64,000 nt of DNA, taken from Amycolatopsis sp. WQ 127309. GTDB lineage: Bacteria > Actinomycetota > Actinomycetes > Mycobacteriales > Pseudonocardiaceae. The notes under the pieces are model-generated. The model did no database searches. It was not told the origin of the DNA and saw nothing but the letters and a program-made list of their open reading frames with translations. Shown piece after piece: positions 1 to 8,031 of the stretch. The position numbers and the translations under genes were made by a program. Within the stretch, counting starts at the first letter, position 1, and every line of letters starts with the position of its first letter. Location: positions 3,596,001 through 3,660,000 of the forward strand of contig NZ_CP095481.1 of the NCBI RefSeq assembly GCF_023023025.1. The letters run 5' to 3'.

Positions 1-415
1 GCTGAGCACGCTCGCCGACCGCGTCGGCGGGCTCGACGCCGGCGCCGACGACTACCTCGTCAAGCCGTTCGAGACCGAGGAGCTGCTGGCCCGGCTGCGC
101 GCGCTGGGCCGCCGTGACCTCGACGGCGCCGAGTGCATCCCGCTCGGCACCGCCGCCCTCGACCTGCAGCGCCACGAGGTCGTGCTGCCGCGCGGCGAGC
201 GGATCACGCTGTCCGGGCGTGAGTTCGAGCTGCTGCGGGCGCTGGCCCAGCGGCCGAAGGCGATCCACCCGCGGGCGGCGCTGCGCACCCGCGTGTTCGC
301 CGACTCGACCGGAGAGTCCATTGTGGACACCTACGTCTACTACCTGCGGCGCAAGCTCGGCCGGGACGTCGTGCGCACCGTGCACGGGCTCGGCTACCAG
401 ATCGGCGCGGTGTGA
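1..415 (+). CDS. OmpR/PhoB-family response regulator, 5' end cut by window edge
   Basis: This is the C-terminal part of a two-component response regulator. The open frame runs in from the left edge (first full codon at base 2). The visible part starts late in the receiver domain: GADDYLVKPF carries the conserved Lys-Pro after beta-5 and leads into alpha-5. A winged-helix effector domain follows, with LSGREFELLRAL, and the C-terminus TVHGLGYQIG is typical of OmpR/PhoB proteins. The phospho-acceptor Asp lies outside the window. The stop overlaps the GTG start of the downstream kinase gene by four bases (GTGA), so the two are translationally coupled. The target genes cannot be told from this sequence. 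Confidence 0.93.
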   Translation, partial: LSTLADRVGGLDAGADDYLVKPFETEELLARLRALGRRDLDGAECIPLGTAALDLQRHEVVLPRGERITLSGREFELLRALAQRPKAIHPRAALRTRVFADSTGESIVDTYVYYLRRKLGRDVVRTVHGLGYQIGAV

Positions 416-1620
416 GACCCCGCGGCGACCTCGGCGACCCCGAAGCCCGCGCCCTGCACCGGGCGCGGTGGGTGATCACCACGCAGATCGCCGTGGTGGT
501 GTCGCTGCTGGTGGCCGTCGCGGGCGGAATCGCCTACGGGATGCTGCTGTCCGGTCAGCACGCCGACGCCGACCGGACGCTGGCCCGCACGATCGAGCTC
601 GGCCCCACCGCGACCCCGCCCGGCTGCGTCTGGCTGTTCACGCCCGCGTTGCACGCGCCCGCCGGGCCCTCGCCGGCCGGGGTGCCGGTCGCCGGGCTGG
701 CCGCGCTCACGCCGTCGCCGGGCGACGTCCACACGGAACGCCGCTCGCTCGGCGGCATGACGTACACGATCCGCGTGGAGAACCACGGCGGCGTCGTCTC
801 GCAGGCGTACTTCGAGGAGCGGTACCAGATCCAGGACCGCTCGTCGCTGCTGTTCGGGCTCGGGATCGCCGAGCTGCTGGCGCTGCTGGCGGCGGTGGTG
901 TGCGGCCGGGTGCTGGCGTGCCGCGCGATCCGGCCGCTGGCCGACGCGCTGCGGCGGCAGCGCACGTTCGTCTCGGACGCCTCGCACGAGCTGCGCGCCC
1001 CGCTGACCCGGCTGCACACCCGGGCGCAGCTGCTGGCCCGGCGGTCGTCGGAGCGGGACCGCGACGGGCTGGAGCAGCTGGTGCGCGGGACGCGGGAGCT
1101 CGGCGAAGTCGTCGAAGACCTGCTGCTGTCCGCGCAGGCGTGCGGCGGCCGGCCGGAGCTGGTGCCGGTGGAGCTGGGCGTGCTGGCCGAGGAAGCGGTC
1201 GCGGCCGAGGCGGTGCGCGCGGGGGCGGGCCAGGTCCGGATCGCGGTGACGCGCGAGCGCGGGCCGTACGTCGTCCAGGGCGTCCCGACGGCGTTGCGGC
1301 GCGTGCTTTCGGCGTTGCTGGACAACGCACTGGGCCACACCCCGCCGGGCGGCTCGATCGAGGTGTGGCTCGGGCAGCCGGACGACCGGTACGTCGAGCT
1401 GCGGGTCCGCGACACGGGCGTCGGCTTCCCGGCGGCGGAGTCGGACCGCATCTTCGAGCGCTTCGCCCGCGGCACCGAGGGCGACGGCCGCCGCTTCGGC
1501 CTGGGCCTGGCGCTGGTCCGTGAGGTGGTGACGGGCCACGGCGGCACGATCGCCGCCGTCGCCCGCCCCGGCGCCGGAGCGACGTTCACCCTCCGCCTGC
1601 TACGCGCCGACCTCGCGTAA
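412..1620 (+). CDS. Sensor histidine kinase, partner of the upstream OmpR-type regulator
   Basis: This is a 402-residue membrane histidine kinase. A first membrane helix spans about residues 20-46, a periplasmic segment of roughly 100 residues follows, and a second helix covers about 145-168. Next comes the dimerisation/phospho-acceptor motif ASHELRAPLTRL with His at residue 192. The ATPase domain shows an N box (LLDNALGHTPPGG), a G1 box (DTGVGF) and a G2 box (FGLGLALV). The HAMP region between the second helix and the His box is short. The GTG start overlaps the regulator stop, which supports a cognate pair. The signal is unknown. The gene ends at the edge of a repeat array shared with the converging HEAT-repeat gene. 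Confidence 0.93.
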   Translation: MRPRGDLGDPEARALHRARWVITTQIAVVVSLLVAVAGGIAYGMLLSGQHADADRTLARTIELGPTATPPGCVWLFTPALHAPAGPSPAGVPVAGLAALTPSPGDVHTERRSLGGMTYTIRVENHGGVVSQAYFEERYQIQDRSSLLFGLGIAELLALLAAVVCGRVLACRAIRPLADALRRQRTFVSDASHELRAPLTRLHTRAQLLARRSSERDRDGLEQLVRGTRELGEVVEDLLLSAQACGGRPELVPVELGVLAEEAVAAEAVRAGAGQVRIAVTRERGPYVVQGVPTALRRVLSALLDNALGHTPPGGSIEVWLGQPDDRYVELRVRDTGVGFPAAESDRIFERFARGTEGDGRRFGLGLALVREVVTGHGGTIAAVARPGAGATFTLRLLRADLA

Positions 1621-1780
1621 CCCACGCGATCAAGGCCGGATCCCGCGTGATCAAGGCCGGAACTCGCGTGATCAAAGCCGGAACTCGCGTGATTGAGGCC
1701 GGAACTCGCGAGTTACGGCTCCAATCACGCGGGATCCGGTCCCAATCACGTGGGATCCGGGTCTGATCACGCGAGTTACG
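1621..1780. repeat. Repeat array A1: about four direct and three inverted copies of a 21-bp unit
   Basis: The stretch between the two convergent stop codons consists of copies of a roughly 21-bp unit with core CGCGTGATCAAGGCCGGA or CGCGTGATTGAGGCCGGA. After a pivot at about 1707 (ACTCGCGAGT), three copies run in reverse orientation (core CCAATCACGCGGGATCCGG). Forward and reverse blocks could pair into a long imperfect stem in RNA or single-stranded DNA. The array begins at the kinase stop and runs into the stop codon of the HEAT-repeat gene. The same family recurs at 25324-25395 and 26387-26513. A role in bidirectional termination is an inference. Confidence 0.85.
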
Positions 1781-3065
1781 TGCTGAATCCCAGTACGAGG
1801 CGGATCTCGCGGGCCAGCGCGGGGTCGAGGTCGGCACAGGCGGCCTCGAGGTCCGCGCGCACTTGCGCCGACGGTTTCGTGAAGACGCTCGTCAGGTGCT
1901 GCCGGCAGGCCCGCAGGTCCTGGTGCGCGTCGGCGCCCAGGTCCGGGTCGTGCAGCAGGCCGAGGTCGGTGTGCAGCCGCAGCCAGGTGTCCCGGTCGCG
2001 GAGCAGGGCCGCGGCCGCCCGTCGCGTGTGGACCGGGTGCTCCGGGCTCAGCAGGACCCGGAGCGCGGGCACGTCGACCAGCGCGGGCTTGCCGCGCAGG
2101 AACTCGACCACCTGCCGGGTCACCGCGGGGGACGGGTCGGTCAGCAGCGGTGACACCGCCGCCGACTCCGGCGCCACGCGGCGCAGGCCGCGGACGGCCA
2201 GGGCCCGCAGCCGCGGCCGCTCGTCGACGAGGTGCCGCTCCAGCCGTTCGGCGTCGGCCGCGGTGCCGGTCTCGCCGAGTCCCGCGAGCACCCCGGGCGT
2301 GACCGGCAGGGTGCGGTAGTGCGCGGCCGGGTCGCCGCCCGCCTTCAGCACCAGCGCCTGGGCCATGGAGCGCACGGCCGACGCCCGGTCGGCGAGGTGA
2401 GCCACCGCGGTGTCTTCGCCGAGAAGGGTCAGTGCCCGCATCCGGATCTTCGGCGTCCCGGCGGCGAGCAGCTCCTCGACGGCGTCACCGCGGTCGAGCA
2501 ACGCGGAACCGCACAACGTCCGGATCCGGACGTCCCGGTCCCCGGCGGCGATGTCGAGCAGCCGCCCGGCCGGGAGCAGCCCGATCGCCTCGTGGTGGGC
2601 GAAGCGGCGGCTTTCGGTGTCCTGCAACGCCAGCGCGTCGTCGAGCAGCCGAGGGGTCAGCGCCTGGCGGAACAGTGTGGTCATCCAGTCGTCGACCTGC
2701 CGCCGTCGCAGCACGCCGATCAGCGGCAGCATCGCGCGGAACGCCGGTTCGTCCAGTTTGGACAGTGTCAGCGGCCGCGCGAGATCCCGGATCGGCCGCA
2801 CCCAGTCGACGCAGCGGATCAGCAGCAGGGGCAGTACCTCGGGATCGGTGCGGACCGCGAGCCGTTCGACGGCGGCTTCGCGCAGGCGCCCATTCCCGTG
2901 GCACGCGGCCTCGGCCAGTTCGGCCCGCGAAGGACGGCGGCTCAGCTGGGCGTCGTGACCGGTCCACCACGACCCCCGGAACGCCAGGTCGAACTCCGCC
3001 CAGCGCCGGACGTCACCGGCCGCCAACTCGTCGAGATCCTCGACGGTCAGTTCTGTTTCCAGCAT
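1776..3065 (-). CDS. HEAT-repeat protein of unknown function
   Basis: This is a 429-residue soluble protein with no signal peptide or membrane helix. Most of it is a run of helix pairs rich in Leu, Ala, Arg and Asp, for example RLREAAVERLAVRTDPEVLP, VRIRTLCGSALLDRG and RLRALAVRGLRRVAPES. These fit HEAT/armadillo-like repeats, which form curved scaffolds for binding proteins or nucleic acids. No catalytic motif is visible. Related proteins in Streptomyces and Amycolatopsis are usually annotated only as hypothetical or HEAT-repeat proteins. The stop codon lies inside repeat array A1. Fifty-nine bases separate its start from the end of hisS, which is transcribed towards it, so the two may share a transcript. 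The function is unknown. Confidence 0.8.
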   Translation of the reverse strand: MLETELTVEDLDELAAGDVRRWAEFDLAFRGSWWTGHDAQLSRRPSRAELAEAACHGNGRLREAAVERLAVRTDPEVLPLLLIRCVDWVRPIRDLARPLTLSKLDEPAFRAMLPLIGVLRRRQVDDWMTTLFRQALTPRLLDDALALQDTESRRFAHHEAIGLLPAGRLLDIAAGDRDVRIRTLCGSALLDRGDAVEELLAAGTPKIRMRALTLLGEDTAVAHLADRASAVRSMAQALVLKAGGDPAAHYRTLPVTPGVLAGLGETGTAADAERLERHLVDERPRLRALAVRGLRRVAPESAAVSPLLTDPSPAVTRQVVEFLRGKPALVDVPALRVLLSPEHPVHTRRAAAALLRDRDTWLRLHTDLGLLHDPDLGADAHQDLRACRQHLTSVFTKPSAQVRADLEAACADLDPALAREIRLVLGFST

Positions 3066-3124
3066 CCGGCATTCCCTCCTCGGCGCCCAGGATGCCCGGG
3101 CGCCGAGGGGGAGTGGAACCGATT

Positions 3125-4414
3125 TCAGGCCAGCAGCGCGGTGACGGCCGCCGGCGCGTCCGCGATGGCGACCGGGTTCTGCTCGCGCGTGGCGAGGCTG
3201 CGGACCGTCACGTTGCCGGCCGCCCAGTCCTCCTGGCCGACGATCACCACCGCGACCGCACCCGCCTTGTCCGCGCGGGTGAGTTCCTTGCCCAGCTTGC
3301 GGTGCTCGATCGGCGTCGACGTGCGCAGCCCGGCCTGGCGCAGCGACTGCGCGACCGTGCGGGCGGCGTCCGAGAGGTCTTCGGTGACCGGGATGACCAT
3401 GACGTCGACCTCGCTGCGCGGGGCCGGGGTGAGGCCGTGCGTCTCGAGGAAGTCGATCAGCGTGACGTCACCCATGCCGAAGCCGATGCCCGGGATCTGC
3501 TGCGCGGTGAACATCGACGCGAGGTCGCTGTAGCGGCCGCCGCCGAACAGGGCGCGGCGGTTCTCCGGCGCGGTGTCGAAGACCTCGAACACGGTCGACG
3601 TGTAGTACGCCAGCCCGCGCACGATGATCGGCTCGTACTTGACCAGCGAACCGGCGCTGCTGTTGAGCACCTTCACCAGGTTCGACTGCTCCCGCACCGC
3701 CGCCGGCAGCTCCTCCAGGAGCGCCTCGCCCTTGTCGAGCGTCTCGGCCAGCTTGTCGAACTGCTTGTCCGACAGGCCGATCTCGCCGGCGCCCTCCGCC
3801 AGCTTCTCGCGGGGGTACTTCTCCCAGCGGTCGACCAGCGCGAACACCTGGGAGAGGTGGTCCTCGGAGACACCGGCGACGTCGGTCAGCGCCGACGTCA
3901 GCAGGTTCCGGTCGTTGACGCGCAGCACGAACATGTCCGGCGTCGCGCCCAGCGCGGCCATCATGTCGTGCACCAGCTCGAAGATCTCGATCTCGCAGTT
4001 GGCGCTGTCCGAGCCGAAGATGTCCGCGTTGATCTGCCAGTGCTCCCGCACCCGGCCCCGCTGCGGCGCCTCGTACCGGTGGCAGTTCGGGTGGCTGTAC
4101 CAGCGCACGGGGAACGACAGCGACTTCGCGCTCCCGGCGATCATCCGCGCCACCGACGGCGTCATCTCCGGCCGCAGCGCGAGACGTCGGCCGCCCTTGT
4201 CGGTGAGGGTGTACAGCTGCTTGTCCGCGAGCTCCTGGCCGGACTTGCGTTCGTAGATCTCGGCGGATTCGAGGATCGGGCCGTCGTAGCGGAGGAAGCC
4301 GCGGCGCTCGAGGACGTCGTAGAGATGTCCGAACACCTGCGTGCGCACGGACATCTCGGCGGGCAGGAAGTCCCGGGTCCCCTTGTAGGGCGCGGTCGGC
4401 AGGTATTCAGGCAC
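3125..4414 (-). CDS. hisS: Histidyl-tRNA synthetase (atypical motif 2)
   Basis: This class II aminoacyl-tRNA synthetase (429 residues) would charge tRNA-His. It starts with the family signature YKGTRDFLP. Motif 2 reads RYEAPQRGRVREHWQINADI. The histidine-specific motifs are RGLAYYTSTVFE and ALFGGGRYSDL, motif 3 is GIGFGMGD, and an anticodon-binding domain occupies about residues 330-429 (VDVMVIPVTE to RADKAGA). The motif 2 loop and the Ala in RGLAYYT differ from the usual actinobacterial enzyme, which has RYERPQAGRYRQ and RGLDYYT. This looks like a second HisRS lineage found scattered in bacteria. Whether a canonical hisS exists elsewhere cannot be judged here. The gene lies just downstream of a small membrane protein gene on the same strand. 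Confidence 0.9.
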   Translation of the reverse strand: MPEYLPTAPYKGTRDFLPAEMSVRTQVFGHLYDVLERRGFLRYDGPILESAEIYERKSGQELADKQLYTLTDKGGRRLALRPEMTPSVARMIAGSAKSLSFPVRWYSHPNCHRYEAPQRGRVREHWQINADIFGSDSANCEIEIFELVHDMMAALGATPDMFVLRVNDRNLLTSALTDVAGVSEDHLSQVFALVDRWEKYPREKLAEGAGEIGLSDKQFDKLAETLDKGEALLEELPAAVREQSNLVKVLNSSAGSLVKYEPIIVRGLAYYTSTVFEVFDTAPENRRALFGGGRYSDLASMFTAQQIPGIGFGMGDVTLIDFLETHGLTPAPRSEVDVMVIPVTEDLSDAARTVAQSLRQAGLRTSTPIEHRKLGKELTRADKAGAVAVVIVGQEDWAAGNVTVRSLATREQNPVAIADAPAAVTALLA

Positions 4415-4439
4415 GTGACCAGCTTAACGACCGGTTTTG

Positions 4440-4829
4440 TCAGGGGAATGCGACCCCGTACGCGGTGAGCAGCGTCGCCGCACCGAGCAGCAGAGCACCG
4501 ACGGACGTCACCCGCCCGCCGAGCTTCCCCCGGTTCGGGAGGAGGTGCAGGAAGAACCCGCCGGACTGCGCCAGGATCCCGAACAGCAGCAGGAAACTGC
4601 CGATCCACAGGGTGGTGTCGGAGAAGGTGGTGCGGCTCAGGATCTGCAACGCGACCAGGGCGAGGATCAGCAGAACGCCGGCGTGCGCGTGCCCGGCGCG
4701 GAACATCGCCCGCTGGTGCTCGGTGAGCTTCCGGTCGCGCATGACGCCCATCAGCGCGTAGCCGCCGTACATCACGGTGGGCAGTGAAACCAGGGCGATC
4801 ACGGTGAAGAGCTGGGTGGGGCCGTGCAT
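4440..4829 (-). CDS. Small integral membrane protein, about four helices
   Basis: The protein has 129 residues. Hydrophobic stretches lie at about 7-28, 48-68, 74-94 and 106-127, with short polar loops between. An open frame extends far upstream through the repeat region, but the ATG at 4829 has a GGAG ribosome binding site five bases upstream and begins a typical membrane segment (MHGPTQLFTVIALVSLPTVM), so I place the start there. No enzyme motif is visible. It ends 25 bases before the hisS start, on the same strand. A palindrome at 4866-4891 lies just upstream and may be its operator. The function is unknown. Confidence 0.75.
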   Translation of the reverse strand: MHGPTQLFTVIALVSLPTVMYGGYALMGVMRDRKLTEHQRAMFRAGHAHAGVLLILALVALQILSRTTFSDTTLWIGSFLLLFGILAQSGGFFLHLLPNRGKLGGRVTSVGALLLGAATLLTAYGVAFP

Positions 4830-4865
4830 CGGGACTCCATTCGGGGTGGGGTGGTGAGGGTTACG

Positions 4866-4891
4866 GTAACACTGTTTTAAAACGGTGTCAC
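4866..4891. promoter_or_regulatory. AT-centred palindrome upstream of the membrane protein gene
   Basis: ACACTGTTTT followed by AAAACGGTGT forms an inverted repeat with one mismatch. It extends outward to 11 of 13 matching positions per arm. A central TTTTAAAA is striking in 72% GC DNA. It sits 37 bases upstream of the start codon at 4829, where a repressor site would lie. No regulator gene of matching orientation is adjacent, so any binding protein would be encoded elsewhere. Confidence 0.45.
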
Positions 4892-4989
4892 GGAACTTGG
4901 GGTCCCTGATTGGGAAGTGGCTGGGGGTGACCTTGCCGTAGGGGAGAGGTGGGTGGCGGTGGTGGCGCGTGGGCTGGGGGCGGTTCCAG

Positions 4990-5716
4990 CCGGGTGGGTG
5001 ATGTTGGGGGGCTGCGCGAGTGGCCCGTTCGCGCCGTAAGGGCGTGAGTGGTCCGTTCGCGCGCCAGTGCGACAGCGCGAGTGGCCCGCTGGCGTCGAGG
5101 CTGGGCCGAGTGGCCCGTTCGCGATGAGGGCGGCGCGAGTGGCCCGTTCGCGCCGTAAGGCGCGCGAGTGGTCCGTTCGCGCCCAGCGCGGCGGGAGCAG
5201 CCTGTTCGTGTCGCGCGGAGCGCGAGTGGCCCGTTCGCGGCGGAGACGGTGTGAGTGGCCCGTTCGTGGCGTAGGGGCGCGAGTTGACCCCGTAGTGCCG
5301 TGAACGGCACGAGTGGACCACTCGTGTTGCAGAGGTACGGGCGGCCAGTTCGTGACGTAGAGGGCGCGGGTGGTCCGTTCGCGCGCTCAGCGCTGCGGCG
5401 CGAGTGGCCCGTTCGTGCTGGAACGGGCGCGAGTGGCCCTTTTCGTGCCCAGCGAGCGGTCTGTTCGTGTCGTGTGGAGCGCGAGTGGCCCGTTCGTGCC
5501 GCGGAGGGCGCAAGGGGTCCGTTCGCGCGTTTGGCGAACCGGCGCGAGCGGGCCGTTGATGCCGATAAGGGTGCGAGTGGTCCGTTCGCGTCCGGCACGT
5601 CGGCGCGAAAAGTCCGTTCGCGCCGCGAACACAGGCGCGAATGGCCCGTTCGCGCCCTCGGTGAACTGGTGCGAGTGGCCCGTTCGTGCCGATAAGGGCG
5701 CGAGTGGCCCGTTCGC
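4990..5716. repeat. Repeat array B1: about 24 degenerate copies of a 30-bp imperfect palindrome unit
   Basis: This intergenic stretch holds roughly two dozen copies, at 26-34 bp spacing, of a core such as GCGAGTGGCCCGTTCGCG. Each core is an imperfect inverted repeat (GCGA-n-TTCGC). Linkers between cores are short and variable, for example CGCCGTAAGG, TGCCGATAAG and CCCAGCG. Open frames across it translate to low-complexity Arg/Ser/Pro strings and I do not treat them as genes. The units are too degenerate, and the linkers too short, for a CRISPR array. From 4892 to 4989 I see nothing clear. The same unit makes up array B2 at 47345-47705. Confidence 0.85.
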
Positions 5717-5740
5717 GACCGACCGACCGACCGACCGACC
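5717..5740. repeat. (GACC)6 tetranucleotide microsatellite
   Basis: Six exact tandem copies of GACC directly follow the last unit of array B1 and end seven bases from the amidohydrolase stop codon at 5748. Such a tract can change length by slipped-strand mispairing. It lies in the 3' untranslated region of a convergent or unpaired gene, so length changes would not alter a protein. Confidence 0.9.
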
Positions 5741-5747
5741 GGCCTAC

Positions 5748-6914
5748 CTATGCGGCCGCGCGGCCCCGGGCCAGTACCAGCAACGGGTTCCGCAGCGCCG
5801 CGAGTGAAGCCAGCGGGTCGCCCTCGACCACCAGCACGTCCGCCGCCAATCCGGCCTCAAGCCGTCCGGTCACGGACGACAATCCCAGCCCCGCCGCGCT
5901 GTCCTCCGTCGCTATCTCCAGGATCCGGCGGCGGCCGAAGCCGAGCCACTCGTACAGCTCCAGTGCGCCGACCGGGTCGTCGAACACCGAGCCCGGCAAG
6001 CCCGCGTCCGTACCGGCCAGCAACCTGACCCCGTGCTCCTCCAGCCACGGCAACCGGCCGTACATCGCTTGTGCCACCTCGGGACCCAGCTTCTCGACGA
6101 TCGTCCGCCAGTTGCGGCTGCTCGTCGAGCACGCCGAAATCCCCTGAGCGGCCATCGACGCCGCCACGGGGTCCCGGCGGTCGAACGTGCGGGGGCCCGT
6201 CATGAAACTGCAGTGCTCGATCGTCGACACGCCGGCCTCGACCGCCGCCTCGATCGTGTCGGCGCCGTGGGCGTGCGCGGCCACCGGCAAGCCGTGTGAA
6301 GCCGCGTGCGTGACGATCAGTGCCAGCTGCCGGGCGTCGAACTGCGGCTCCCACATGTCCGCGCCGCCCTCGGTGATCTGGCCGCCGGTGGCCATCACCT
6401 TGATGACGTCCGCGCCCGCCGCGGCGTTCTCGTCGATCAGGGACCGGATCGACGCGTCGGACGTCGTGGCGCCGCCGAAGAAGTGGCAGTGGCCGTCCGG
6501 CACCGTGATCGGCGGGCCGGACACCAGCAGCCGCGGGGCGGCCACGCCCTCCAGCGACGTCCGCACCGCCGCGCCCAGGTGGCCGCGGTCGCCCAGGTCC
6601 CGGACCGTCGTCACGCCGCTGCGCAGCATCGACGCCAGCCGCGCGCGAGCGTCCTCCAGGGGGGAGCCCGCGAGGAAGTGGGCCAGCATCTCGCGTGAGG
6701 CGTCGAAGGCCAGGTGCACGTGGGCGTTGAACAACCCCGCCAGCGCCGTGCCGGTCGGGAAGTCGTGCCGAACAGCGCCGGGCGCGGCCTGCGGCAGGAC
6801 CTCCGCTCGCGGACCCACCGCCACGAGGACGCCGTCGCGCACCAGGATCGCGCCGTCCGGAACCGGCGTCGACGGCCGTGGCAGCACCCGGCCGGCCGTG
6901 ATCAGGGTGTCCAC
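5748..6914 (-). CDS. Metal-dependent amidohydrolase (imidazolonepropionase-like), last gene of the XRE-ImmA operon
   Basis: This 388-residue member of the amidohydrolase superfamily is a TIM-barrel hydrolase of cyclic amides, amidines or peptides. Metal and active-site motifs appear in order: HVHL at about residues 65-68, the carbamylated-Lys strand VIKVMATGG at about 170, the His motif AAHAHG at about 210, an EHC motif near 230, and the Asp motif LLAGTDAGLP at about 295. No signal peptide is seen. The substrate cannot be read from sequence. The GTG start lies one base after the stop of the MAB_1171c-like gene, so it is almost certainly co-transcribed with it. An enzyme attached to a regulator-protease-membrane module is unusual and suggests a metabolite link. 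Confidence 0.85.
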   Translation of the reverse strand: MDTLITAGRVLPRPSTPVPDGAILVRDGVLVAVGPRAEVLPQAAPGAVRHDFPTGTALAGLFNAHVHLAFDASREMLAHFLAGSPLEDARARLASMLRSGVTTVRDLGDRGHLGAAVRTSLEGVAAPRLLVSGPPITVPDGHCHFFGGATTSDASIRSLIDENAAAGADVIKVMATGGQITEGGADMWEPQFDARQLALIVTHAASHGLPVAAHAHGADTIEAAVEAGVSTIEHCSFMTGPRTFDRRDPVAASMAAQGISACSTSSRNWRTIVEKLGPEVAQAMYGRLPWLEEHGVRLLAGTDAGLPGSVFDDPVGALELYEWLGFGRRRILEIATEDSAAGLGLSSVTGRLEAGLAADVLVVEGDPLASLAALRNPLLVLARGRAAA

Positions 6915-6915
6915 G

Positions 6916-8031
6916 TCACGCGCCCATCGCGGCCGAGAGCGCGAGCAGCGGCCGGACGTCGGATTCGATGTCGTCGGCTCCCGCGGGCAGCACCTGCTTG
7001 GCGCGGCCGTCGCTCTCCTCGCCCGCCGCGTGCCGCCGCAACGCCGTCTTCAACGCGGCCGCCGCGGCGCCCGGGTCGGTGGCGACGACCTCGCCGAAGT
7101 CCGCGTCCAGGTACGGGGAGAGCTGCACCAGGCCGTCGCGGATCTCGATCACCCGGCGGTAGTAGACGCGGTGCACGGTGCGCGGCGAGAACCGTTCGCG
7201 CGGCGGCGTCCGCAGCACGATGCTGGGGAACGCGCCGACCAGGACCGTCCACAGTGGATCGAGGGCCTGGTGTTCGTGCCGGTGCCGCCGGCGCCGCCGC
7301 ATCGCGGACAGCCGCGCCCGGACGCCGGGGTAGGTGACGCCGGCCAGGAACAACGCGCCGCCGATGATCACGAACGGCACCCCGAGCAGCAGCAGGATCC
7401 GGACGACCGGCCCGAACGCCCACGCCACCACGATGTACAGCGCACGAAAGATGCTGCCGACGGCCGCGCTCGCGAGGCCGACCGCGCTCATCCGCAGCCC
7501 GATCCGCAGGTTCCGGTCGGCGACGCGCAGGTAGCGCACGATCCACGCCGTGCAGGCGATCAGGCCGTAGATCAGGTACAGCCCGGCGCCCAGGTAGAAC
7601 AGCGCGACGCCGCTGTCGTGGATCGTCGCCGGCCCGAGCGCGGCGCCGCGCAGTTCCGGCGGCGTCAGGTCCATCGCGACGATCATCAGCGCGATCGCCG
7701 CGGCCAGCGGCACCAGCTCGACGACCACGCGCCCGTAGCGGCGGACCGGCCCCAGCGCCGAGCCGAGGAAGAACAGGACCAGCGCGCAGACGGCGCAGGC
7801 GAGCAGCGCGTTGTTCGCCACCCGCGCGCCGCCGAGGCCGAAGACGGCGTCGAAGTCGTCCGAGATCACCTGTTGCTGGAGGAGGAACGCGGCGGCGAAC
7901 CCGGCGATGCACGCGGTGACGGACCAGTTGGGCAGGGTCGGCGCCCGGACCAGCTGGTAGATCCGCCACGCCAAAGCCGCGGCGAACAGCACCATCGCGA
8001 GAACGTTCACGGGGCTGAAAAGTGTGCTCAC
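6916..8031 (-). CDS. MAB_1171c-type seven-helix membrane protein (DUF6545-like)
   Basis: The protein has 371 residues. Seven hydrophobic segments fill about the first 240 residues, starting VSTLFSPVNVLAMVLFAAAL. A basic linker (MRRRRRHRHEH) follows, then a cytosolic tail of about 120 residues containing YYRRVIEIRDGLVQLSPYL. That tail is characteristic of the actinobacterial family annotated as MAB_1171c putative transporter. The GTG start overlaps the ImmA stop by four bases (GTGA), and this shorter start fits the first helix better than an upstream one. In this family, XRE regulator and ImmA/IrrE genes are common neighbours. Transport has not been shown, to my knowledge, and a sensor role is equally possible. 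Confidence 0.8.
   Translation of the reverse strand: MSTLFSPVNVLAMVLFAAALAWRIYQLVRAPTLPNWSVTACIAGFAAAFLLQQQVISDDFDAVFGLGGARVANNALLACAVCALVLFFLGSALGPVRRYGRVVVELVPLAAAIALMIVAMDLTPPELRGAALGPATIHDSGVALFYLGAGLYLIYGLIACTAWIVRYLRVADRNLRIGLRMSAVGLASAAVGSIFRALYIVVAWAFGPVVRILLLLGVPFVIIGGALFLAGVTYPGVRARLSAMRRRRRHRHEHQALDPLWTVLVGAFPSIVLRTPPRERFSPRTVHRVYYRRVIEIRDGLVQLSPYLDADFGEVVATDPGAAAAALKTALRRHAAGEESDGRAKQVLPAGADDIESDVRPLLALSAAMGA

Noticed and set aside
394..1539. Minus-strand frame opposite the histidine kinase
   Set aside because: It is a high-GC shadow frame; the plus strand encodes clear HisKA and ATPase motifs.
4888..5598. Long open frames through array B1 on both strands (up to 357 codons)
   Set aside because: They translate into low-complexity repeats and are open only because of the GC-rich repeat units; the only real gene in them is the membrane protein starting at 4829.
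4990..5716. Possible CRISPR array
   Set aside because: The units are degenerate, the spacing varies, and linkers are only about 10 bp and similar to each other; no cas genes are present.
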